This document shows, piece by piece, positions 19,533-29,097 of a DNA stretch of 63,264 bases. This DNA is from Acidobacteriaceae bacterium (lineage in GTDB: Bacteria > Acidobacteriota > Terriglobia > Terriglobales > Acidobacteriaceae): the NCBI GenBank assembly GCA_030038435.1, contig JASHOY010000219.1:1-63264 (forward strand), written 5' to 3'. The translations under genes and the position numbers were made by a program. The first letter of the stretch is position 1. Each line of letters begins with the position of its first letter. Below the pieces are notes generated by a model. It saw only the letters and a program-made list of their open reading frames with translations, searched no databases and was not told the DNA's origin.

Positions 19533-22079
19533 TCAAGCTGACGCCCGCATTTCCGACGCCAAGTCGTAAATGCTGCGGAGTTCGAGCTTGCTGCGAAAAT
19601 CAAACGGCGTCATCGGCTCTGCAAGCTCAATCTTGATCTCCGCGGCTCGCTCGGGCCGCAAATCGACGAAATTGTCGGAGTAAGACGCATCGGTATTCTG
19701 CACATTGGCCCATACCCAGAGAGCCGGAACGTCGGTTTCGATCAATACGCTATATTGCGTCTCGCCGCCGCTGGCTGTCACCGAAAGATGGGGTTGCTTC
19801 AGCTTGAGTCCCTTCGGCCTTGCGAAGAAGAGAGTGTTACGGGCCACCGTCAATCCATCCACAGTCACCTCCGGCCACACCAGCAGATTTCCGGCGCCAT
19901 GGGATTGAACAAGATCGGAGAGATCGAGATTCTCTGCCAACCAGCTCGTCCGCGCCGGTATATTGATCTGTTTCGTCCCCTGCCGCAAGACTTCACCACG
20001 CGCGTCGGTGACGCACCAGGTCAATTCACCGGAAACATCATTCTGCTGATCGCTGGTAACGTGGATCTCCGCCTGCCCGCTTTGCGCATCCGGCAGACCG
20101 CTCACCAGCACCGGAGCAAAGAAGTGCCTCGACTGGTACAGCAGCGCTTTGGCCCGCCGGTAATAGTCCACCATCGCCCATGTGGAACACGGCCAGCAGT
20201 CGTTGTACTGCCAGATCACCGCCGCCATCGATCGCGGCATTTCGCGCCTCCAGTGTTCCACTCCATAACGAATCATCCATGCCTGGTTGATGTCGGTGAG
20301 CCACAGCGCGTCATCGAAGCTCTGGGGCGCTTTGCCAAAGTTCGCCTCTGTATAGCTCATGATGATCTCGATGCCGCGTCCGCTGCCATCCAGCTCGTGA
20401 TACTGCATCACCGGCGAGTTGATATCCGTGCGGTCACTCGCATCGGTATAGGCGCGCACCGTCATCGGCACCGGGGTCGACTGCATGCCGAACTCGGTCA
20501 CGAACCCTTCAATCTGCCGGTAGCTTTCCACCGGCTGGTTCCCGTGCCACACCCCCCAGGAGTGAATGTCGCCGCTGCCATGCGCGCCGCTGCCCACTTC
20601 ATAAAACGCGCCCGGCACGAGGCGATTCACGATCCCGCCGATGAAGTCCTTGAAAAGCTGCTCGTAGCCCGGAAAAAACTCAATCTCGTTGTTCCCGCTC
20701 CAGATCACGATCGCAGCGTGGTTGCGGCATCTGCGCGTCTGCTCTTCAATCTCCTCGCGCAGATTCGCCATCCACTCTTGGTCGCGAACCGGATAACTGG
20801 CATTGGCAAACTTGAACTCGAACTGCAGCATCAACCCCAATTCATCGCACAAATCGAACAGCTCGTCCTCTTCGTAATAACCTCCGCCCCAAAGCCGGAT
20901 AAAATTGAAATTGCATTCCACCGCCTTCGCCATATACCAGCGCAAAATCTCTGGTGTCACCCGGGTGGGCATGTTGTCGGCGGGAATCCAGTCGGCTCCC
21001 TTCGCGAATACCGGCACGCCGTTCACGCGCACGTGCATGGCCACCTCCCCGCTGGGCTTCATCACTTCCACTTTGCGCAGTCCAATCCGCCGCGTCGCCG
21101 TGTCCAGAACCTTCCCGTCCGCGCCCTTCAGTTGCACCGTCACGTCATAGAGAGGTTGGTTCCCCATGCCGTTTGGCCACCACAGTTGCGGCTTGGCAAT
21201 CGTCGCCTGCAGCACGGCCTCGCCTTCGCTTGCCGCCCCCCTCGCCGTTGCAGCCGCTTCGCCCGCCAGAGCAATCCCGGCTTCGAGATGAGCTCCGGAA
21301 ACTCGCCCACTCAGCGCCGCGCGGATCTCCAACTGCACCGATCCATCTGCCTGATGATTCTGCAGCACCCCCGCATCGGCAATGCGCGCGTCGTAGCCCA
21401 GAACCTCGATCTTCTTCCAGACGCCCTGGGTCAGCACCGGACGGCACCAGTCCCATCCCCACATGTAAGGCGCCTTGCGAACCCACGAGCGTTCGTTGGG
21501 CAGGTCGACCCCGTACTTCGCCTTGTAGGTTGATCTCTGCTTCTGCACATAATCCGTCAGTGGGTCAAAACGAATGCGCAGGTGGTTCGTCCCTTTGCGC
21601 AGGTGAGGCTTGATGTCAAAGCTCCAGCTCCGGAACATATTGTTCGTGCTGCCCACGCTGCGGCCATTCACCTCGATCGTGGCCAGAGTATCCAGCCCAT
21701 GGCAAACCAGCTCCACGTGCTCCTTTTTACGCAGGTCATCGGCAACTTCGAAATCGCGCTCAAACAGCCACGCTTTCTCCGCCACCCATTGCACTTTTCC
21801 GTTGTTTTCCCGGTAAAAAGGATCGGGAATTGTGCCCGCTGCAAGCAGGTTTGTATAAGTGCTTCCGGGAATCGATGCCGGAATCGTCCCCTGTTTGTCT
21901 TCCTGGCGCAAAGTCCACTTCTCACCGCCCAAATCCAGCCAAATCGGACCCGCCCCATCGGCATTCAAGGCAAGGCTCGATTTGTCCAGCATCGCCGCAA
22001 TCCCCAGCCCCGCCGTTCCCTGAATCATCCTTCGCCTCGTCATCCCAGCCATCGCGCTCGCAATCCCGTTCAGCGTCAA
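19533..22079 (-). CDS. Exported beta-mannosidase, GH2 family
   Basis: 848 residues. It has a twin-arginine signal (TRRRMIQGTAGLGIAAML, about residues 14-31), which predicts folded export to the periplasm. Sugar-binding jelly roll (WVAEKAWLFERDFEV, about 98-112), immunoglobulin-like domain, then a (beta/alpha)8 barrel with the acid/base glutamate in IWSGNNEIEFF (near 463) and the nucleophile glutamate in VTEFGMQS (near 528). This order and the RLWGGGYYEED motif are those of beta-mannosidases, which trim terminal mannose from mannans and N-glycan-like oligosaccharides. TTG 22079 has GGAAGGAG upstream; internal ATGs at residues 10 and 13 are alternatives that also keep the Tat motif. Confidence 0.88.
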   Translation of the reverse strand: MTLNGIASAMAGMTRRRMIQGTAGLGIAAMLDKSSLALNADGAGPIWLDLGGEKWTLRQEDKQGTIPASIPGSTYTNLLAAGTIPDPFYRENNGKVQWVAEKAWLFERDFEVADDLRKKEHVELVCHGLDTLATIEVNGRSVGSTNNMFRSWSFDIKPHLRKGTNHLRIRFDPLTDYVQKQRSTYKAKYGVDLPNERSWVRKAPYMWGWDWCRPVLTQGVWKKIEVLGYDARIADAGVLQNHQADGSVQLEIRAALSGRVSGAHLEAGIALAGEAAATARGAASEGEAVLQATIAKPQLWWPNGMGNQPLYDVTVQLKGADGKVLDTATRRIGLRKVEVMKPSGEVAMHVRVNGVPVFAKGADWIPADNMPTRVTPEILRWYMAKAVECNFNFIRLWGGGYYEEDELFDLCDELGLMLQFEFKFANASYPVRDQEWMANLREEIEEQTRRCRNHAAIVIWSGNNEIEFFPGYEQLFKDFIGGIVNRLVPGAFYEVGSGAHGSGDIHSWGVWHGNQPVESYRQIEGFVTEFGMQSTPVPMTVRAYTDASDRTDINSPVMQYHELDGSGRGIEIIMSYTEANFGKAPQSFDDALWLTDINQAWMIRYGVEHWRREMPRSMAAVIWQYNDCWPCSTWAMVDYYRRAKALLYQSRHFFAPVLVSGLPDAQSGQAEIHVTSDQQNDVSGELTWCVTDARGEVLRQGTKQINIPARTSWLAENLDLSDLVQSHGAGNLLVWPEVTVDGLTVARNTLFFARPKGLKLKQPHLSVTASGGETQYSVLIETDVPALWVWANVQNTDASYSDNFVDLRPERAAEIKIELAEPMTPFDFRSKLELRSIYDLASEMRASA

Positions 22080-22475
22080 AGTTCTGCTCCTTCCTTAACC
22101 ACGCCCATTGAAACACAATTCCCTTCCCCAACTGGGTGCGGTCTCCACCAAGTGCGGAATCTGCCACCGAAGCGCACCAAGCATAACCGCTCTTTTTGCC
22201 GGAAAATTCCGCAAAAAATCGGCAGTGGAATCCTGAGAGCGCGAAATCAATCGTTCGCAATGTAAGTAGCGGTGAGGGCGACCATCGATTTGCAGACTTT
22301 CCGCCAGGGAGCTCCGTGCCACTATGCCGCCGCTCTTCGTTCTGTGGCTATTCTGAGCCGCCCGACTCGTCTGCCGCCGATAGGATGAGGCGATGCTTCG
22401 CGGATCAATGGGATTCGTGAAATCGACATCTTCGCTCGCCAGACGCGCGGTGACCGCATCCCCGGACAATGCGCG
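22080..22475. other. Intergenic region between YceI and mannosidase genes
   Basis: About 396 bases. A 124-codon minus-strand frame nearly fills it (22095-22469) but has no family resemblance, no hydrophobic or domain pattern, and no good Shine-Dalgarno; I do not call it a gene. No repeat was recognised. Confidence 0.5.
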
Positions 22476-23039
22476 TTACCTGGAAATCGTGCCCACAAGA
22501 TTAAGATCGATCGCGACATCCTTATCCGCCTTCCAGAACAGGAAGCTCGGATTCTTTAATCCCCACTGAACATAAGGCACCACAAAATGAGCCCTGGCAG
22601 TGGCGTCGCTGCCAACGAGATGCATCTGCACAGGAACCGTAATTTCATGCGGTGTTCCCAAAAGGGTGAAGATTCCGGTCACCTCGATGCTCGAGTCGCC
22701 CGAAGGAGCAAGGATGCCGGCATATGTTTTCGGCGCAAAGGAAACAGTGGCGTACTGTTTAACCTTCAGGACGTCGTTGTCCATCTTCTTATCACGACTG
22801 TCGTTGCCCGTTTTGCCGCTGCCGGCGGCGACGACTATCGCACCCTGCATTTTTGCGCCGTCCTGGTTAAACTCAACCGATCCGGATTGGACATGAAAGG
22901 TGCCCTTGACGATCTCATGAGTTGTTTTGAGCGTCATCTTAACCTGACTGGCCTCGGGATTGAGGTCCAGGGCCAGATGCTGGGCGAACACAGCCGGAGC
23001 GAGCATGACGCTGATGGCGAAGACCGCGAATGGCTTCAT
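22476..23039 (-). CDS. YceI-family periplasmic lipid-binding protein
   Basis: 187 residues with a signal peptide (about 1-19, ending AVFAQ-H). The mature part follows the YceI lipocalin-like barrel: an opening SQVKMTLKTTHEIVKGTFHVQSGSVEF, a middle strand QYATVSFAPKTYAG, then EVTGIFTLLGTPHEITVPVQM and a closing DVAIDLNLVGTI. YceI proteins bind polyisoprenoid-type lipids in the periplasm. The oxidoreductase gene at 23071, also minus strand, lies 31 nt upstream, so they are probably co-transcribed; its geranylgeranyl-reductase-like character fits an isoprenoid link, which is inference. AGAGAGG lies upstream of ATG 23039. Confidence 0.85.
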   Translation of the reverse strand: MKPFAVFAISVMLAPAVFAQHLALDLNPEASQVKMTLKTTHEIVKGTFHVQSGSVEFNQDGAKMQGAIVVAAGSGKTGNDSRDKKMDNDVLKVKQYATVSFAPKTYAGILAPSGDSSIEVTGIFTLLGTPHEITVPVQMHLVGSDATARAHFVVPYVQWGLKNPSFLFWKADKDVAIDLNLVGTISR

Positions 23040-23070
23040 TGCACCTCTCTTCTAATGCGAACTGCAGAGT

Positions 23071-24264
23071 TCAGCCGGCCACGGCATGGGGAATAACCGC
23101 CGCGCGCTGCGCGGCGACGCGCGTCAGTTTTGCCGTCACCCGCATGACGCCGGGCCAGACCCTGAGGCAGAACGGCAATACAGCGCGTGCCGGTGAGTTG
23201 TTCAAGCCATCCGCGGCGAGCCTGGCCAGGCGCATCTGGGGCAGCAGTGCCGATCGCAGGCGAGCCTGATAGAGCGGTGCCGGCTCGCCTGCGAGGAAAG
23301 CGGCGGAAGCACACCGCGCAGTATGCAGGGCGATCGATATGCCGTCGCCGGTAAACGAAGGGATGACGGCGGCCTGGTCGCCAATGCAATAGAGCCCATC
23401 CTCCGTTGTGCGCCGGATGTGACCGTACGGGATGTGCGTGATCGCGATGGGCTTGTCGAGCAAAGGCTCAGCACCGGCAAGCCTCTTGGCGAGATGGGGA
23501 CAGTCCTGTTGCATCTTCGCCAGGAACTTGTCCCATCGATGCTCCACTCGCGCGAGATACCGCTGCTGCACCACCCAGCAGAGGTTTGCGATGCCGCCTT
23601 CCACCGGCTGGATGCCGCCATAACCCCCGGGATAGAGCATCAACTCAGAGGCGCCATAGAGTTCGGCCATCTGAGCCGGCGAAAGCCGGTAATACATCTT
23701 GAAGGCGACCCATCGCTGCGGGTCTTTGGGGCGCACGTAACCGCGAAGATCGTGCTTGCCTGTGGCGAGAAAGGCCGTGGGAGCTTCACAGACCGCGCCA
23801 TCGTCGAGCGTGGCTTGCCACATGCCGGTTGCCGTACGGCAGAGTGCCTGCACGCTGCGACCGCGCTCAACGCGGACCCCCGCGGCGACAGCCTCGGCGA
23901 TGAGCGCGGTATCCAGCGTTTTGCGGGTGAGCGAGGCTGCGGGAAACGGCAAAGCTGCCTCCGCGGCGCGCCTGGCGGCTGCGAGGCGAACATAGAGGAT
24001 GGGCACTGCGCCCAGCGTGGCCACGTCGATGCCCAGTACGCGCAGATCCTCGAGAGCCTCACCGCTCAGGAACTCTCCGCAGACCTTATGGCGCGGTATA
24101 GGCTCCCGTTCGATGAGAGTAACGCCGCGTCCTTTGCGGTTGATCGCGATTGCGGCGGCACATCCCGCCACTCCGCCTCCGATGACCAAAACTTCATCTT
24201 TCCAAAAAGTCTGATTGTAAGTGGGGGTTCTAAGTGCTGAAATCGCGCCGTTCCTTGAAGACAT
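23071..24264 (-). CDS. FAD-dependent oxidoreductase, geranylgeranyl-reductase/monooxygenase-like
   Basis: 397 residues. An N-terminal Rossmann FAD motif VLVIGGGVAGCAAAIAINRKGRGVTLIER (about 26-54), the PRHKVCGEFLSGEAL segment typical of the geranylgeranyl reductase branch (near 58-72), and the second FAD motif YCIGDQAAVIPSFTGDGISIALHTA (near 290-315). This group reduces or hydroxylates isoprenoid or polyketide-derived lipids and is often found beside lipid-modifying genes. It precedes the YceI gene by 31 nt and follows the DUF2306 gene by 153 nt, all on the minus strand. Substrate unknown. Confidence 0.8.
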   Translation of the reverse strand: MSSRNGAISALRTPTYNQTFWKDEVLVIGGGVAGCAAAIAINRKGRGVTLIEREPIPRHKVCGEFLSGEALEDLRVLGIDVATLGAVPILYVRLAAARRAAEAALPFPAASLTRKTLDTALIAEAVAAGVRVERGRSVQALCRTATGMWQATLDDGAVCEAPTAFLATGKHDLRGYVRPKDPQRWVAFKMYYRLSPAQMAELYGASELMLYPGGYGGIQPVEGGIANLCWVVQQRYLARVEHRWDKFLAKMQQDCPHLAKRLAGAEPLLDKPIAITHIPYGHIRRTTEDGLYCIGDQAAVIPSFTGDGISIALHTARCASAAFLAGEPAPLYQARLRSALLPQMRLARLAADGLNNSPARAVLPFCLRVWPGVMRVTAKLTRVAAQRAAVIPHAVAG

Positions 24265-24417
24265 TCTGTTACCAATGCCGCAATTGCGATTGATATTGTC
24301 TGTTATCTATCACATCGGCTAGAGGATTGGACGGCTTCCTGCAAGATTGGTGAGCCTGCCCCGCTCGGTCTCATCCGCCGCTGATGTTCAGAGATAGAAT
24401 GCCGCCGCTCACCACCG

Positions 24418-25056
24418 TCACGCGCGGCGAGTAGTGAGTTCGCGCCAATTGAGGCCGAGCTCGACGAGAAGTAGAGATGCCAGGGTGAAAGCGATGACGC
24501 CGACGGCGGCAAGGCTGTCGCCGAGATGGCCCCAGTACGCGGGCCAGAGATTGAGCACCCGGCTGGAGACAAATGTAAACGTGACGGCGTAGGAACGAGC
24601 CATCCACTGGCGGTGCTGAACGATCTGGCGGTTCCGCGCGGCGACGAAAGCGGCCGTGGTACAGACGATCCACGCGGCCGCCTGCATGGAAGTTCCCGGC
24701 AAACCAGGGCGGCCGGCGGCCAAAGCGATCCCCGTGCCGGCGCCGATAAAGACGGAAATGACATACATGAGGCCAAGCACGCGATGGAATTTCAGGTAGC
24801 GCTGGCGAAGCCGCGACGAAAACTGGATGGGACCGGAGAGCAAAGCGATGGTGCCGCAAATAGTATGGGGGATGAGAAGATGGCGGTCGGCGATAACCTG
24901 CAAACGATATGCGCGGTACATCGGGTAGCCGGCGATGAGAAATACTTCTGAAGTGACGAAAACGAAAAGCGTCGCGAGACCTAGGGAGATCCAAAGAATG
25001 GTCTTGAATCGGGACCGCCGCGACCGGTGTGCGAGCACAGTGGAAGATGCCATCAT
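24418..25056 (-). CDS. DUF2306-type integral membrane protein
   Basis: 212 residues with about six membrane helices and conserved histidines in DRHLLIPHTICGTIALLSGPIQF (near 55-80) and KFHRVLGLMYVISVFIGAGTGI (near 90-110); a third histidine group is QHRQWMARSYA (near 145-155). This layout matches the DUF2306 family of putative haem- or metal-binding membrane proteins. The frame is open to 25200, but ATG 25056/25053 behind GAGAGG is the credible start; the longer version has a non-membrane, unconserved extension. It is the first gene of the minus-strand group with the FAD oxidoreductase and YceI. Function unknown. Confidence 0.7.
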   Translation of the reverse strand: MMASSTVLAHRSRRSRFKTILWISLGLATLFVFVTSEVFLIAGYPMYRAYRLQVIADRHLLIPHTICGTIALLSGPIQFSSRLRQRYLKFHRVLGLMYVISVFIGAGTGIALAAGRPGLPGTSMQAAAWIVCTTAAFVAARNRQIVQHRQWMARSYAVTFTFVSSRVLNLWPAYWGHLGDSLAAVGVIAFTLASLLLVELGLNWRELTTRRA

Positions 25057-25372
25057 TTGCCTCTCAAGAGAGACGGAATTTGGCGCGCGACGTTGGCGTG
25101 GGGCTCGGAAAACTTCACTTAGATGACCTAGGGTCGCAGGCGACCAATCCCTTTCCCAGATCTCTCCGTGGCAAGGTGCTCCAGCCGGATCCCTTGCCAT
25201 GCGCGTTCCCCAAAGTTGGGAGATGGCCTCCTACTTGCGAAGCTGCGAAACCGCAAGACTGGCTGGCTATCCTCTTCTCGGCCCTTCTATAACCACCTGT
25301 CTCCGCATTGGAGGATTCTCATGAGCAATCTCTTTCATTGGCCATGCACATGCCACACTCCCGCTGTCCGGA

Positions 25373-28279
25373 GTGCTCTCTGTGTTTGCATCTTCACCTC
25401 TACGCTACGCCGCTCTTCTGCTTGCACTCGCGCCCGCAGCATCCATCGCCGGCGGTCCCAGGTACGTTGCCGGCATCAGCTACTTCAACTCGAGCGTCCT
25501 TGGCCAGCCCCTCCGCTGGGCGAACGGCCAGGTCAACTATTACGTCGATCAGGGGCCGCTCAACGCATCCGTTACCAACCAGCAGGCCACCGCCATGGTT
25601 GATGCCGCCGCCGCGCTCTGGAGCTCCGTGCCCACCGCCGGAGTGACGCTCACGGACAAGGGCCAGCTCAACGAAGACGTAAACGCCTCCAACATCGTCG
25701 CAGATTCCAATGCGCACATCGCTCAGCCCGCCGACGTCGCGCCGTCAGCTACCGGTTATCCGGTAGGCGTAGTCTACGACGCCGACGGTTCCGTGATCGA
25801 TACGCTCTTCGGCGCCGGCGCCAGCCAGCCCGACTCCTGTCAGATCAACGGGGTCTGGTTTTGGATCGACAACTTCACTACCGACGCTGCCTTCACTCAC
25901 GCCGTCATAGTGCTCAACGGCCGCTGCGCCACCACTCCGGCGCTCCTTCAAATGATGAGTTTCCAGCTCGAGCGCGCCTTCGGCCGCATTCTCGGCCTGG
26001 ATTTTTCCCAGGTCTATCCCGGCGCCCTCACCAATGGCAATGCGGCGGCCGCAGAGGCATGGCCTGTAATGCAGCCATTCAGCGGCGCCTGCGGCCCCAC
26101 CGGCGGCGCGTGTACTCCCAATCCTTCTCAGCTCAGCTACGACGACATTGCCGCGCTCAATCGCATTTATCCCATCAACGCCAGCAATCTCCCGTCTTTC
26201 CCGGGCAAGACGCTGACCGCCGCCAACACCATCTCGATTCAGGGAACCATCAACTTCCGTACTGGCTACGGAATGCAGGGTGTGAATGTGGTCGCCTGTC
26301 CTCTCGACTCCGGCGGCAATCCCCTGTATGAATACACCGTCACTTTTGTCTCCGGCGCATACTTCAACGGCAACCATGGCAATCCCGTAAGCGGCTATAC
26401 CGACTCGGCGGGAGATCGCTTCGATATGTGGGGTTCCGACGACCCTGCCCTTCAGGGTTATTTCGACCTCAGTGGAATTCCGCTCCCGCCAGGCGTCAGC
26501 GCGGCCGACTACCAGGTCAGCTTTGAAGCCGTTGACCCCCTCTACACCTTTGCCAATTCAGTCGGTCCTTACATTGACGGCCAGCCCGCGCCCAGCGGCA
26601 CTCTCAACGCGGTCACCTTGCGCGGCCTTACCGCAGGTGCCGTGCAAAACCTCAACCTCACCGTTTCTGATTCCGTCCCTGGCAGCTACCAGACCTCGAT
26701 CGGCTCGGAATCGTCGCCGCGGCTCATGCCCGCCAGCGGTTTTTGGCTGGGCCGTATCAGCCAGATCGGTCAGACAGACTGGTTCACGTTTCCAGTTCGT
26801 GCTGGACGCTCTTTCACTGTGGTTACACAGGCCCTGGACGAAGCCGGAGCCGCCAGCAATGCGAAGGCCATGCCCGTTATCGGTGCGTGGGACGCTTTCT
26901 ATTCCATGGGCTCAGCGCCGGTCGGCTATGCACCAGCACTCAACGGCGAGGCTACGGGGGAAACCTGGCTTCAGGTTGCTGCTGCGGCGGATGACCAGGT
27001 CCGAATTGCCATCACCGACCAGCGCGGCGACGGCCGGCCCGACTACGCGTACAGTGGTTGGATCCTCTATGCTGACACCGTCCAGCCTGCACGGCTGCCC
27101 GCTTCCGGAGGCCCCATCGTGATTCACGGCATGGGCTTCCGCTCTAACGATACGGTCCTGGTGGGTGGTCAGACCGCAACGATCACCAGCATATCTCCCA
27201 ACGAAATCACCGCGATTGCTCCGCCCGCCGCCGTCGGCGAAACCGGATCGGTCAATGTGGAAGTCGATGATCTGCCTGTCTTCTACGCCAGCGCAATCAT
27301 CTCTGGCGGCATCAGCTACGACTCGGGCTCCGGTGACGCGCTCACCCTTGTTACCGCGCCTGCAAATACCGTTCCCACGGCCACTCCGCTGCCATTTACT
27401 GTGACAGCCCTCGGTCCTGATCTCGCGCCCGCTGGCGGAGTCACCGTTTATTACACGCTCACCAGCGGCACCGCCCAGCTCGCCTGCGGCAAGACAAGCT
27501 GCTCTGTCACTGCCACAGGGGACGGACGCGCCACATTGAATCTCACCGCAGTCGATTCGACCCCTTCCGTCATCACCGCCTCGTTGACCAATGGTTCCAG
27601 CGTGCAGGCCCACTTCACGGGAGGAACGCCGCCCGTCCTCACCGCGCTCACGCCGCCGCTCTCGCTCGCCGCCGGCGCTCAATTTACCTGGACCGTGCAG
27701 GCGCTGGTGCTGCAGAACGGATCGCCTTTAAGCGGCCAATCTGTGATTTGGCAGACCAACGTCACCGGCATCGCTCCTCAGGACGGCGCTGGCGCCCTGA
27801 GCGCCGCGTCGGGCGTCGCCACCAACTCGCTCATGGTTGGGCCGCTTGCCGAAGGACAGTCCGTTTCCATTGAGGCATGTTTGAACGGCACCGGCCAGTG
27901 CGTATTGTTCTCCGCCTTCGGGGCACGCCCTGAATATGCTTTGCTCAACCCCGTCTCCGGAATCTCGCAGTCTCTCTCCGTTTCCGGTACGCCGCAGCAG
28001 ATCGCTCTCCGCCTTCTTGATATGGACGGCAATGCAATGGCTGGCGGAACCGTGACTCTCTACCAGGCGCTCTACGCCTGGGCTCCGCCTTGTCCGCCGC
28101 ATGGCGCCTGTCCCCCGTCTGAACTAATGGCTGCACAGGAATCCACGGCGATCTCCGCTGTCGACGGCACGGTGATTTTCACACCGGCGTCGCTCCCCGG
28201 CACGCCTTCAACGCTGAAGGCGCTGGCCGCCAGCGGCAACACCGCGGCGGTGGACATTGCGATCGAGCAGCATCCTTAA
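25373..28279 (+). CDS. Large secreted protein with degenerate matrixin-like region and TIG domain
   Basis: 968 residues. Signal peptide about 1-26 (LRYAALLLALAPAASIAGG). Residues 27-265 resemble a matrixin-like metalloprotease scaffold of surface proteins, with VNYYVD, a central helix FQLERAFGRILGLDFSQV (near 200-217) and DDIAALNRIYP (near 255). The expected HExxHxxGxxH zinc ligands are absent, so it is probably inactive. A carboxypeptidase-regulatory-like region (about 275-430), a TIG domain (about 570-640, PIVIHGMGF...VLVGGQTATITSISPNEI) and two or more bacterial Ig-like repeats (650-960) follow. The start is uncertain: GTG 25373 is the first usable codon in frame, but a strong GGAGG plus ATG lies out of frame at 25321. 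Probably cell-surface or adhesive. Confidence 0.7.
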   Translation: MLSVFASSPLRYAALLLALAPAASIAGGPRYVAGISYFNSSVLGQPLRWANGQVNYYVDQGPLNASVTNQQATAMVDAAAALWSSVPTAGVTLTDKGQLNEDVNASNIVADSNAHIAQPADVAPSATGYPVGVVYDADGSVIDTLFGAGASQPDSCQINGVWFWIDNFTTDAAFTHAVIVLNGRCATTPALLQMMSFQLERAFGRILGLDFSQVYPGALTNGNAAAAEAWPVMQPFSGACGPTGGACTPNPSQLSYDDIAALNRIYPINASNLPSFPGKTLTAANTISIQGTINFRTGYGMQGVNVVACPLDSGGNPLYEYTVTFVSGAYFNGNHGNPVSGYTDSAGDRFDMWGSDDPALQGYFDLSGIPLPPGVSAADYQVSFEAVDPLYTFANSVGPYIDGQPAPSGTLNAVTLRGLTAGAVQNLNLTVSDSVPGSYQTSIGSESSPRLMPASGFWLGRISQIGQTDWFTFPVRAGRSFTVVTQALDEAGAASNAKAMPVIGAWDAFYSMGSAPVGYAPALNGEATGETWLQVAAAADDQVRIAITDQRGDGRPDYAYSGWILYADTVQPARLPASGGPIVIHGMGFRSNDTVLVGGQTATITSISPNEITAIAPPAAVGETGSVNVEVDDLPVFYASAIISGGISYDSGSGDALTLVTAPANTVPTATPLPFTVTALGPDLAPAGGVTVYYTLTSGTAQLACGKTSCSVTATGDGRATLNLTAVDSTPSVITASLTNGSSVQAHFTGGTPPVLTALTPPLSLAAGAQFTWTVQALVLQNGSPLSGQSVIWQTNVTGIAPQDGAGALSAASGVATNSLMVGPLAEGQSVSIEACLNGTGQCVLFSAFGARPEYALLNPVSGISQSLSVSGTPQQIALRLLDMDGNAMAGGTVTLYQALYAWAPPCPPHGACPPSELMAAQESTAISAVDGTVIFTPASLPGTPSTLKALAASGNTAAVDIAIEQHP

Positions 28280-28593
28280 TTCAGCGATTTAGCCGATCTT
28301 TAGCGGATTGGGGAGCTTGACATTGTTTGGGGTGAACCCTGCAGGTGGGCGGGGTCGCGCCGGCTCTACGGTACGGCGGGTTGGTTTCCGGCGCAGCTTT
28401 CCCAGGATTTCATCCCGGGAACGTCGGATCTCTCCGGCGCAAGCCCGCCATACCCCGCCCTGCTTCAGTTGCGGAGCGCGGTCAAATTCCGCCCCTTTAC
28501 AGCCGATTCCGACCGCCTGAAGATCAGCATTTCCGCCCGCCTCCCGCTAAAATAGATACAGTACATTTCGCCTTTCTCAAGGGGTACAGAAAC
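28280..28593. other. Intergenic region before fmdB-like gene
   Basis: About 314 bases. It holds a long, imperfect GC-rich inverted repeat, with GGGCGGGGTCG near 28348 matching ATACCCCGCCCT near 28450, and no credible gene. The extended frame of the fmdB-like gene reaches back into it but encodes nothing recognisable. Confidence 0.45.
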
Positions 28594-28944
28594 TTGCCTT
28601 TGTACGAGTATCGCTGCACCAGTTGTGGCTATCGGTTTGAAAAGATCCAGCCTTTCAGCGCGGAGCCGGAAACAGTTTGCCCCAAGTGTCAGGGTTCGCT
28701 GGTTCGTCCGCTTACCGCTCCCGCATTCCAGTTCAAAGGCGCGGGCTGGTACGTGAACGACTACGCTGCAAAGAGTGCGCCCGCGGCCGAGTCCGCGCCC
28801 GAATCGAAATCCGGCGGAGATTCCAAAGCTGCACCGGCCGGCGAGAGCAAAGCGGCCGAGAGCAAATCCGCGGAGAGCAAGCCCGCTCCCGCTTCGGCTC
28901 CCAATTCCGACTCCGCAGCCACGAAAACCGGCTCAGCCAGTTGA
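28594..28944 (+). CDS. FmdB-family zinc ribbon protein with acidic/alanine-rich tail
   Basis: 116 residues. The first 50 form an FmdB-type zinc ribbon: PLYEYRCTSCGYRFEKIQPF, then CPKCQG, with cysteine pairs C-x2-C at about 9-12 and 35-38, ending AFQFKGAGWYVNDY. The remaining 60 residues are a low-complexity Ala/Ser/Glu/Lys tail, common in this family and presumably disordered. The start is TTG 28594, with AAGGGG about 10 nt upstream; it gives the standard N-terminus. The upstream extension in the same frame is spurious. Proteins of this family are small putative regulators with no settled function. MutS2 follows after about 150 nt. Confidence 0.85.
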   Translation: MPLYEYRCTSCGYRFEKIQPFSAEPETVCPKCQGSLVRPLTAPAFQFKGAGWYVNDYAAKSAPAAESAPESKSGGDSKAAPAGESKAAESKSAESKPAPASAPNSDSAATKTGSAS

Positions 28945-29097
28945 TTCGCCGCATCATCGAAGCGCCGGCGGTATTGTCGGCGGTACACGGCCATGTTGTA
29001 ACGTCGCGTGGACCCAGGTGCTTTTTCGATCGGTCCGCATGTCAATCGTCACCCCGCGCTCTGCAAATCCGGCGAAAGCATAAGATAGTTGCTGGAA

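Noticed and set aside
19755-21533. A 592-codon plus-strand frame
   Set aside because: Antisense to the beta-mannosidase, which has its catalytic glutamates and Tat signal; the plus frame is His/Arg/Pro-rich nonsense.
22095-22469. A 124-codon frame filling the YceI-mannosidase gap
   Set aside because: Right strand and fit, but no Shine-Dalgarno, no recognisable pattern and Arg/Ser-rich composition.
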